This document shows, one piece after another, positions 1 to 4,783 of a stretch of 5,814 nt of DNA. The stretch's first letter is position 1; each line of letters opens with the position of its first letter. The notes beneath the pieces were generated by a model. The model saw only the letters and a list, made by a program, of their open reading frames with translations, did not search any database and had not been told where the DNA came from. The position numbers and the translations under genes were made by a program. Source of the DNA: an uncultured Clostridia bacterium (GTDB lineage Bacteria; Bacillota; Clostridia; Christensenellales; Maliibacteriaceae); assembly GCA_934613185.1 (NCBI GenBank), contig CAKTSO010000122.1:1-5814 (forward strand), in the 5' to 3' direction.

Positions 1-283
1 CCCGTAACCAGTGCAATGTTGATCCGTCAGAATGATAGCAAAAATCACCTACACATCGCGTGCATATAATTCGCACATTGGTAAAACCGTATTCTTCCAG
101 CAACCGCGCCCTCTCCGCACAGGTGTTTTGAAACTCCTTCTTATTCTTGTTATACTGCCGGTTATGCGCCCCGACCATAAATGCGAGCCAACCGACAAAC
201 ACAGCAATCACAACGCAAAGCAATTTTTTTCCCAACGACAGCGCTTTCCATTTTGAAATTGCTTTCTTCCATAACGCTTTCAT
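1..283 (-). CDS. Partial membrane-anchored protein of unknown function (5' part, runs off left edge)
   Basis: An open frame starts at ATG 283–281 and reaches the window edge without a stop (94 complete codons). I do not recognise the family. The product begins with a basic segment (MKALWKKAISKWK), followed by one hydrophobic stretch at about residues 21–38 (LLCVVIAVFVGWLAFMVG). A charged region rich in Lys, Asn, Glu and Arg comes next. This layout suggests a single N-terminal membrane anchor with the remainder outside the cell. Residues 74–84 read CTRCVGDFCYH, a CxxC followed by Cys and His, which could bind metal or form disulfides. A purine-rich site (GGAAG) lies 8 bases before the ATG, and a promoter candidate lies at 314–342. 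The stretch is visibly richer in A/T than its neighbours, so it may be accessory DNA. A plus-strand frame at 32–256 covers the same bases but lacks comparable signals. Confidence 0.6.
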   Translation of the reverse strand, partial: MKALWKKAISKWKALSLGKKLLCVVIAVFVGWLAFMVGAHNRQYNKNKKEFQNTCAERARLLEEYGFTNVRIICTRCVGDFCYHSDGSTLHWLR

Positions 284-313
284 ATAAAATACTTCCGTTC
301 TTTTCTTTTCTCC

Positions 314-342
314 ATTCTATTTCATTTTGCGCGCCGCGTCCA
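314..342 (-). promoter_or_regulatory. Candidate sigma-A-type promoter for the left-edge membrane gene
   Basis: On the minus strand, TGGACG (342–337, 4 of 6 matches to TTGACA) is separated by 17 bases from TAGAAT (319–314, 5 of 6 matches to TATAAT). It lies just past the T-tract of the symporter terminator and about 30 bases before the ATG at 283. The spacing and position support it, but the -35 match is moderate. Confidence 0.4.
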
Positions 343-345
343 TAG

Positions 346-378
346 AAAAAACAGCCGAAAACATCTGCTTTCGGCTGT
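346..378 (-). terminator. Intrinsic terminator of the glycine/alanine symporter unit
   Basis: A perfect 10-bp stem pairs 378–369 (ACAGCCGAAA on the minus strand) with 360–351, closing an 8-base loop. A run of six T (351–346) follows on the minus strand. It begins 24 bases after the symporter stop codon. On the plus strand the hairpin is followed by TCGTTTTT, so it could also act the other way, although no plus-strand gene leads into it. Confidence 0.9.
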
Positions 379-401
379 TCGTTTTTAACGTAAAACCTGT
401 T

Positions 402-1820
402 TTAAGTCAAGTCGCGGTTCTTCTGCTTCAAATGATCCTGCGTCAAGCGCATGACCACACCGGACAGCCCGACCAGCGCGACCAGGTTCGGCAGCGCCAT
501 GAGGCCGTTGAGCGTGTCGGCGATGTCCCACGCAAGGGACAGGTTCATCGTCGCACCCACGATGCAGATCAAAACGAAGACGATCTGATACGGACGAATG
601 CTCTTATGACCGAAAATGTATTCGCAGCAGCGCGTGCCGTACAGCGCCCAGCTCAGAACCGTGGACAGCGCGAACAGCGAGATACCGACGGCGATGATAA
701 TGCTGCCGATCTTATCGCCCATGACCGTGCCGAACGCGCGGACCATCAAGTCGTTGCCGCCTTTGACGCCGTATTCAAAGTCAACGCCGCTGATCAAAAG
801 CGTGATGCCCGTCAAAGAGCAGATCACGATCGTGTCCATAAAGACTTCAAAGATACCGTAAAGTCCCTGATGCACGGGATCCTTCTCGCTGGAGGCCGCA
901 TGCGCGATGGGCGCGGAGCCAAGGCCCGCCTCGTTGGAGAACACGCCGCGCTTGACGCCCCAGGTGATGCAGGTGCGGATCGTCACGCCGACCGTCGCGC
1001 CGACGATCGCGCTGGGCGAAAACGCGCCCTCGAAGATCATGGCAAAGACATGCCCGATATTCTTGATGTTGAAGATAATGACGACAAGGCAGGAAAGAAT
1101 GTAAATGATGCTCATGAACGGAACGAGACGCTCCGTCACAAGACCGAGACGCTTGATGCCGCCGATGACCGTCACGCCGACAATGATCGCGATCACGATA
1201 CCGATGATGAGGTTCAACGTATCAAAGTTCACGGCTTCCGCGTTGGGATGGAACGCCACGATCGCCGCGTTGATCGAGTCGATGATATTGCCGACCTGCA
1301 CGGCGTTGCCGATGCCGAACGCCGCCAGCGCGCCGAAGACGCAGAAGACAACACCGAGCCAGTTCCACTTTTTCCCGAGGCCGTTTTTAATATAGTACAT
1401 CGGGCCGCCGACCCAGTCGCCGTGCTTGTTGCGCTCGCGGTATTTGACCGCCAGCGTCGCCTCGGCAAACTTCGTGCACATGCCGAAAAGTGCCGTCACC
1501 CACAGCCAGAAAATCGAGCCGGGGCCGCCGAGCGTGACCGCCGCGATGACGCCGGAGATGTTGCCCGTGCCGACCGTTGCCGCAAGCGCCGTCGTCACCG
1601 CCTGAAACGGCGTGACCTCGCCTTTGCCGGCTTCCTGTTTCTGGAACATTTTGCCGATCGTGTTGCGCATGGTATAGCCGAAACGGCGGAACTGAAATCC
1701 GCGCGTCAGAATCGTCAGCAGAATTCCCGTGCCGACCAGAAGCGCCAGCATGGGAATTCCCCATACGATATTGTTGACCGCCGAATTTCCCTTGGCGATC
1801 GCGTCCATGATCTGCTGCAT
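402..1820 (-). CDS. alsT: Alanine/glycine:sodium symporter, AGCS family
   Basis: The 472-residue product imports alanine or glycine with sodium across the cytoplasmic membrane. It is full length for the AGCS (alanine or glycine:cation symporter) family. Many hydrophobic segments are visible, for example near residues 20–38, 102–118, 153–171, 203–220, 235–252, 374–392 and 412–428. Two family-typical conserved blocks are present: PFQAVTTALAATVGTGNISG at 71–90, and the segment around GVFSNEAGLGSAPIAHAA at 292–309. The ATG at 1820–1818 is chosen because a strong site (GAGGGGG) lies 8 bases upstream. The open frame continues to 2213, but that extension would translate the riboswitch and is not credible. 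The glycine riboswitch in the leader makes glycine the likely main substrate; this is inferred from regulation, since family members differ in their preference. The gene name follows the Bacillus homologue. It is transcribed alone, with its own promoter and terminator. Confidence 0.95.
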   Translation of the reverse strand: MQQIMDAIAKGNSAVNNIVWGIPMLALLVGTGILLTILTRGFQFRRFGYTMRNTIGKMFQKQEAGKGEVTPFQAVTTALAATVGTGNISGVIAAVTLGGPGSIFWLWVTALFGMCTKFAEATLAVKYRERNKHGDWVGGPMYYIKNGLGKKWNWLGVVFCVFGALAAFGIGNAVQVGNIIDSINAAIVAFHPNAEAVNFDTLNLIIGIVIAIIVGVTVIGGIKRLGLVTERLVPFMSIIYILSCLVVIIFNIKNIGHVFAMIFEGAFSPSAIVGATVGVTIRTCITWGVKRGVFSNEAGLGSAPIAHAASSEKDPVHQGLYGIFEVFMDTIVICSLTGITLLISGVDFEYGVKGGNDLMVRAFGTVMGDKIGSIIIAVGISLFALSTVLSWALYGTRCCEYIFGHKSIRPYQIVFVLICIVGATMNLSLAWDIADTLNGLMALPNLVALVGLSGVVMRLTQDHLKQKNRDLT

Positions 1821-1880
1821 AAAAACTTCCCCCTCTTTGGAAATAAAAGCTGCGTGCCTTTTCAAAGCGCAGACGTTCCG

Positions 1881-1924
1881 GAAAAGAAAAAAGGAGTGCC
1901 GCGCAAAAACCTTGCGCGTCCTCC
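1881..1924 (-). terminator. Intrinsic terminator in the riboswitch expression platform
   Basis: On the minus strand, GGAG (1924–1921) pairs with CTCC (1896–1893). Inside it, GCGCAA (1917–1912) pairs with TTGCGC (1906–1901), with a 5-base loop and a small asymmetric internal loop between the two helices. Six T (1892–1887) and a further T-rich stretch follow. It lies about 40 bases downstream of aptamer 2 and about 60 bases before the symporter ATG, where a riboswitch-controlled attenuator is expected. A second helix upstream can form between CCATgCGAAG (1962–1953) and CTTCGATGG (1934–1926), with one bulged G. I could not identify the alternative pairing that decides read-through. Confidence 0.8.
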
Positions 1925-1963
1925 CCCATCGAAGAACGAAAACACTGAAAATGCTTCGCATGG

Positions 1964-2046
1964 TTTCTGTCCTTTTGCCTGAGAGATTGAGTGCTGCCGC
2001 ACTTTGCACCTTCGGCCCCCGCCGCAAAAGGCGGGCTTCTCCAGAA
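1964..2046 (-). ncRNA. Glycine riboswitch, aptamer 2 (3' aptamer of tandem pair)
   Basis: Read on the minus strand, the hallmark glycine-aptamer blocks appear in order: CTGGAGA, then GGGCCGAAGGTGCAA, then CTCTCAGGCAAAAGGACAGA. A closing P1 helix pairs TTCTG (2046–2042) with CAGAA (1969–1965). An internal GC-rich arm (GCCCGCC…GGCGGGG) is also clear. The match to the gcvT-type glycine riboswitch class is close to consensus. It is joined directly to aptamer 1 by a short linker, as in cooperative or kink-turn-linked tandem glycine riboswitches. Confidence 0.95.
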
Positions 2047-2054
2047 CGCCATCC

Positions 2055-2141
2055 GTTTACAGTCCCAGCGCTCATCGCGCATCCTGAAAGTGTTACTTCT
2101 TCGGCGGAACGGATCGCCGACCCGCTCCCTCTCCTGCAAAC
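2055..2141 (-). ncRNA. Glycine riboswitch, aptamer 1 (5' aptamer of tandem pair)
   Basis: On the minus strand the aptamer shows GGAGAGGG, then GCCGAAGAAGTAAC, then ACTTTCAGGATG and GGGACTG, the glycine-aptamer core in the correct order. A P1 helix pairs GTTTGC (2141–2136) with GTAAAC (2060–2055), including one G·U. The core is slightly less canonical than that of aptamer 2, which is common for tandem pairs. The short linker to aptamer 2 (2054–2047) is typical of the class. The RNA would sense intracellular glycine and control the downstream symporter. Confidence 0.92.
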
Positions 2142-2169
2142 TTCATTTGGCCAATGCTTTAACGGGATA

Positions 2170-2198
2170 AGTGTAATATAAAACTCCTGCAATTTCAA
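2170..2198 (-). promoter_or_regulatory. alsT: Promoter candidate driving the glycine riboswitch and symporter
   Basis: On the minus strand, TTGAAA (2198–2193, 5 of 6 matches to TTGACA) lies 17 bases before TACACT (2175–2170, 4 of 6 matches to TATAAT). Initiation would fall near 2163, about 20 bases before aptamer 1. The site lies downstream of the terminator at 2245–2272, so it fits an independent transcription unit. Confidence 0.55.
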
Positions 2199-2244
2199 GC
2201 GGGCAAAGCGCATTATTCACGGTTATTTCATATTTTTTTCGATC

Positions 2245-2272
2245 AAAAAACGCCCCTTTTGCAGGGCGTTTT
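2245..2272 (-). terminator. Intrinsic terminator of the zinc-ribbon/phosphoesterase operon
   Basis: On the minus strand AAAACGCCC is followed by a short loop and GGGCGTTTTTT, giving a stem of at least 5 G/C pairs extended by A·T pairs and ending in six T (2250–2245). It begins about 10 bases after the phosphoesterase stop codon and separates that operon from the symporter promoter. Confidence 0.88.
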
Positions 2273-2281
2273 CATAATGAT

Positions 2282-2989
2282 TCATTTTTCATTCAGATCG
2301 CCGATCAAAAGCGGTGAAAAACCGATCGCGTCGCACGAGGTAAGCGTATAAACGACGCCGTTTCGCTCGCCGCAGAACGCATATCGCGTCGCCGGGCCGT
2401 GCAGATGGCCATAGATCACGCGGCCGACGCCGTATCGTTCAAACAGTTCGGTAAACGCCGAATCCTCCTGCCGTTCATTAAACGGCGGATAATGCATCAT
2501 CGCCACGATCGGCAGCCCCGTCTTTCCCGCCGCTTGAAGCGACATTTCAAGCCGCAGCGCCTCTCTTTGATAGATCTTTCGATCCTGCGGCGTATCGTTC
2601 GCGCCGCCCGGGCAGATCCAGCCGCGCGACCCGGCAAACGCGATACCGCCGAGCGTCACGCAGTCGTTTTGGAGAATGTGCATCGATGCGTTACACATGC
2701 CGCGCACGCGCCCGATCGACCCCCACCAGAAATCGTGATTCCCTTTGATCAGGACTTTTTGCCCCGGCAGCGCACCGATCCAATCGATGTCGCACTGCGC
2801 TTCCTCCATCGTCATCGCCCAGCTGATATCGCCCGCGACCAATACGACGTCGTCATCGCCGACGCGTTCGCGCCACGCGCGCTCGATCTTCCCCGCGTGA
2901 TCCTGCCACTGCGGGCCGAAGATATCCATCGCCTTGGTCGGCACGGCGCCGGACAAGTGCAGGTCGCTGACCGCAAACAGCCGCGGCAT
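2282..2989 (-). CDS. Metallophosphoesterase (calcineurin-like; predicted phosphohydrolase)
   Basis: The 235-residue product has every motif of the calcineurin-like metallophosphoesterase fold in order: DLH at 9–11, GD at 53–54, GNHD at 83–86, a metal-binding His in MMHYPP at 164–169, and GHLHG at 194–198. These residues hold a two-metal centre that hydrolyses phosphoester bonds; the natural substrate is unknown. There is no signal peptide or membrane segment, so it is probably cytoplasmic. It resembles the stand-alone bacterial phosphohydrolase group of about 230–240 residues (COG1768-like, from memory). The ATG at 2989–2987 is chosen because it shares its A with the stop codon of the upstream zinc-ribbon gene (TGATG), with GGAAAG just ahead of it. 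A TTG at 3001 would add only four residues and breaks that coupling. A terminator follows closely. Confidence 0.9.
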   Translation of the reverse strand: MPRLFAVSDLHLSGAVPTKAMDIFGPQWQDHAGKIERAWRERVGDDDVVLVAGDISWAMTMEEAQCDIDWIGALPGQKVLIKGNHDFWWGSIGRVRGMCNASMHILQNDCVTLGGIAFAGSRGWICPGGANDTPQDRKIYQREALRLEMSLQAAGKTGLPIVAMMHYPPFNERQEDSAFTELFERYGVGRVIYGHLHGPATRYAFCGERNGVVYTLTSCDAIGFSPLLIGDLNEK

Positions 2990-3393
2990 CAGTCTTTCCA
3001 ATCGTCGGAAGCGGCGTCGCCGTCTTCCTCTTCGTCATCGTCGTAATCCAGATCGTCTTCAATCTGCGCAAGCTCCGTCTCCGGAATCTCGTCGTCGGGA
3101 ATCTCGATTTCAAGATCCTCCATACCGCCGTCCTCACGCATTTCGTCGCTGCCGTCGTCCTCGCGCTCCTGCGCATCCTGCTGCGCGTTCTCGCGCTCGG
3201 CTCGGCGCTTGGCGGCAAGGCAGCTCTGGCAATAGTCTTCCCCCGGCAGGGCAGGATTGGTTCCGCATTCGATACAGATATTTTCAAGCTCATCCGGCTC
3301 GCTTCGGCTGAACGCCTTGCGGCAGACGGGGCACAGTTCCTCGCCATCGAGAATATAGTTCAGTTCGCATCTGGGACATTTTCTCGGCTTCAT
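2989..3393 (-). CDS. Double zinc-ribbon protein with acidic C-terminal tail, function unknown
   Basis: The 134-residue product carries four CxxC pairs: C6/C9, C21/C24, C40/C43 and C55/C58, with linkers suited to two zinc ribbons in the first 60 residues. A Lys/Arg/Glu/Gln-rich, probably helical segment (60–78) follows. The last 55 residues are strongly acidic, with runs such as DYDDDEEEDGD, and are likely disordered. I recognise no specific family function. Zinc ribbons of this kind commonly bind nucleic acid or proteins. The ATG at 3393–3391 has AAAGGA 8 bases upstream and starts immediately before the first ribbon; the open frame continues to 3543 but without such a signal. The gene is coupled to the phosphoesterase by a one-base stop/start overlap, so the two products are probably made in proportion and may act together. 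Confidence 0.8.
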   Translation of the reverse strand: MKPRKCPRCELNYILDGEELCPVCRKAFSRSEPDELENICIECGTNPALPGEDYCQSCLAAKRRAERENAQQDAQEREDDGSDEMREDGGMEDLEIEIPDDEIPETELAQIEDDLDYDDDEEEDGDAASDDWKD

Positions 3394-3472
3394 ACAGTTC
3401 GTCCTTTTTCTCACTCGTTGTTTTCGCCCGTGCAGGAGAACATTCCCATGGAAAAGCCATGGAAAAAAGCCT

Positions 3473-3500
3473 TTGCACGCTTTCACCACAGGTTTATGAT
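3473..3500 (+). promoter_or_regulatory. Candidate promoter for the CAP-domain gene
   Basis: TTGCAC (3473–3478, only 3 of 6 matches) is followed after 16 bases by TATGAT (3495–3500, 5 of 6 matches). A second possibility closer to the gene is CTGCAA (3531–3536), 17 bases before TATCAT (3554–3559). Neither -35 is strong, so the exact start of transcription is uncertain. Confidence 0.35.
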
Positions 3501-3523
3501 AACAGCATGCAAGGCGTTCCAAA
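3496..3523 (-). promoter_or_regulatory. Candidate promoter for the zinc-ribbon/phosphoesterase operon
   Basis: On the minus strand TATCAT (3501–3496, 5 of 6 matches) is preceded by TTTGGA (3523–3518, spacing 16) or TTGGAA (3522–3517, spacing 15). It occupies almost the same bases as the -10 element of the plus-strand candidate. The leader before the zinc-ribbon ATG would be about 100 bases. It contains CCATGG twice, which could form a weak 6-bp hairpin. Confidence 0.35.
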
Positions 3524-3590
3524 TCGATCCCTGCAATCGGCACTTATTATCTATATCATGCCGCACCTAAAAAATCAAGGACTCATTGCT

Positions 3591-4127
3591 ATGAAATGCG
3601 TTTTTTTTGCCCGTTTATCCATCCGCCGCGCGGCGGCCTGTCTTGCCGCCCTTTTGCTCGTTTTCTGCCTTGCGCCCGCAAACGCCCGCGCCGCCGGCCG
3701 CGCAGATGAACTGATCGCGCTGGTCAACACGGCGCGCGAAAAAGAAGGGCTTGCCGCGCTCAATGCCGACGAAACGCTCGCCCGCGCGGCACAGATCAAA
3801 TGCCGCGACATGATCATAGAAGGGTATTTCGCGCACGAATCCCCGAATTACGGCGATATGAAAGCGCTTTTATCCTCACTCGGGCTTTCCGTTCCCTGCG
3901 CGGAAAATATCGCGCGATACGGCTCTTTGGAAAAGGCACACGCCGCGCTGCTTTCTTCCGCCGCACATCGAAAGAACATCCTCTCGCGCGGATTCAACCG
4001 CATCGGCGCCGCCGTCATGAACGGGAAAGACGGCGCGGTCTACGTCGTCGAAGTTTTCGCGCGGTTTGAAACCGAACGGACAATAAAAAACGGTCTTTGT
4101 CATAAAGCAAAGACCGTTTCGTTTTAA
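3591..4127 (+). CDS. Secreted CAP/SCP-domain protein (YkwD-like)
   Basis: The 178-residue product has a clear signal peptide: basic start (K2, R8, R12, R13), hydrophobic core at about 14–28, and an Ala-rich cleavage region near 30–36 (PANARAAG). The rest is a single CAP domain of the bacterial type. It opens with LIALVNTAREKEGL (41–54), then AHESPNYGDM (81–90), ENIA (105–108), HRKNIL (126–131) and a closing YVVEVFARF strand. H82, E84, E105 and H126 match the conserved cavity residues. The usual Trp before the SPGHR motif is replaced by Leu (ALLSSAAHR), and the usual Gln in the last strand by Glu154. The biochemical role of bacterial CAP proteins is largely unknown. The ATG at 3591 is chosen for AAGGA 9 bases upstream and for the signal peptide starting there. 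The last 12 codons lie in a terminator, and the stop overlaps the engB stop tail to tail. Confidence 0.88.
   Translation: MKCVFFARLSIRRAAACLAALLLVFCLAPANARAAGRADELIALVNTAREKEGLAALNADETLARAAQIKCRDMIIEGYFAHESPNYGDMKALLSSLGLSVPCAENIARYGSLEKAHAALLSSAAHRKNILSRGFNRIGAAVMNGKDGAVYVVEVFARFETERTIKNGLCHKAKTVSF
4085..4125. terminator. Bidirectional intrinsic terminator between the CAP gene and engB
   Basis: A perfect 12-bp stem pairs 4088–4099 (AAACGGTCTTTG) with 4108–4119, with an 8-base loop. On the minus strand it starts 4 bases after the engB stop and ends in a T-run (six T counting paired ones), a good terminator for lon–engB. On the plus strand it is followed by TTTCGTTTT, so it can also end the CAP transcript, although the CAP reading frame passes through it. 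Confidence 0.9.
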
Positions 4128-4783
4128 ATTTCTTCTTCCATCTCGTCTTCGTCCGCCGGCGCTTCCTCCGCCTCGGGTTCAGCGGCTTTCTGCGCCTCGC
4201 GGCAGATCTTTTCCATCAGCATCGTCACGTTGTCCGCGCCCGTGCGCTTTTCCGACGAGGTGACGAGAATGTCGCGCAGCATATCGATCTTCAGATCAAA
4301 CGCAATGTCCATCAAAAGACGCTGCTGCTGCGCACGGGAGACTTTGTCCGCCTTGGTGGCGATGACGTGAAACGGGATGCCGAAGGCGCGCAGCCAGTCG
4401 ACCATCATCTTGTCGTCGGCGCTCGGGCGATGGCGGATATCCACCAGAACGAACACCGCCGCAAGATTTTCGCTGCGCTGCAAATAGCCCTCGATCATCT
4501 GCCCCCAGCGCTGTTGTTCGCTTTTCGGCGCTTTGGCAAAGCCGTAGCCCGGAAGGTCGACCAGATAATACGACTTATCGATCAAAAAGTAATTGATCAG
4601 ACGCGTCTTCCCCGGCGACGCGCTGACGCGCGCGAGTTTGGAATTGCCCGTCAACATGTTCAAAAGCGAACTTTTGCCGACGTTGGAGCGGCCCGCAAAC
4701 GCGATCTCCGGAAGCGGCGGCACGCCGTTCGGCTTATACTGGGCAAAGCTGTTGACAAAGGTCGCCTGTTTAATTCTCGCCAT
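4124..4783 (-). CDS. engB: Ribosome-biogenesis GTPase EngB/YsxC (YihA family)
   Basis: The 219-residue product is a TRAFAC-class GTPase needed for assembly of the large ribosomal subunit in bacteria that have been studied. All GTP-binding motifs are present: G1 GRSNVGKS (31–38), G2 in SASPGKT (54–60), G3 DLPGYG (76–81), G4 TKAD (143–146) and G5 around TSSEKRTG (175–182). The spacing is that of EngB, and the length slightly exceeds the usual 195–210. The excess is an acidic tail (about 203–219, EPEAEEAPADEDEMEEEI) that the core domain does not need. The ATG at 4783–4781 is preceded by AGGAG (4795–4791) with 7 bases between, located inside the lon coding sequence. An in-frame extension to 4831 has no such signal and is rejected. 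The start overlaps the lon end by 14 bp, so translation is probably linked to lon. Confidence 0.97.
   Translation of the reverse strand: MARIKQATFVNSFAQYKPNGVPPLPEIAFAGRSNVGKSSLLNMLTGNSKLARVSASPGKTRLINYFLIDKSYYLVDLPGYGFAKAPKSEQQRWGQMIEGYLQRSENLAAVFVLVDIRHRPSADDKMMVDWLRAFGIPFHVIATKADKVSRAQQQRLLMDIAFDLKIDMLRDILVTSSEKRTGADNVTMLMEKICREAQKAAEPEAEEAPADEDEMEEEI

Noticed and set aside
32..256. 74-codon open frame on the plus strand
   Set aside because: The opposite strand has a better gene over the same bases, with a promoter candidate, ribosome site and membrane anchor. The plus frame has none of these.
1184..1195. 12-bp perfect palindrome TGATCGCGATCA
   Set aside because: It lies inside the symporter coding region and is explained by Val/Ile/Ala codons. 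No second copy or spacing pattern suggests an operator.
327..1982. 551-codon open frame on the plus strand
   Set aside because: It lies antisense to the symporter and riboswitch. The translation is dominated by Arg, Asp, His and Ala with no domain, as expected from the reverse complement of GC-rich codons.
1387..2139. 250-codon minus-strand frame overlapping the symporter in another frame
   Set aside because: It covers the riboswitch and the symporter out of frame, with low-complexity Gly/Arg/His content and no domain.
1821..2213. In-frame upstream extension of the symporter
   Set aside because: The extension would be translated from the glycine aptamers and terminator. A strong ribosome site and a family-like N-terminus support the ATG at 1820.
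2399..3046. 215-codon plus-strand frame with a poly-Ser end
   Set aside because: It is antisense to the phosphoesterase. The Ser run is the reverse complement of the acidic Asp/Glu tail of the zinc-ribbon gene.
3446..3462. Two CCATGG copies forming a possible short hairpin in the zinc-ribbon leader
   Set aside because: The stem is only 6 bp, there is no T-tract, and the motif is self-palindromic, so pairing by chance is likely.
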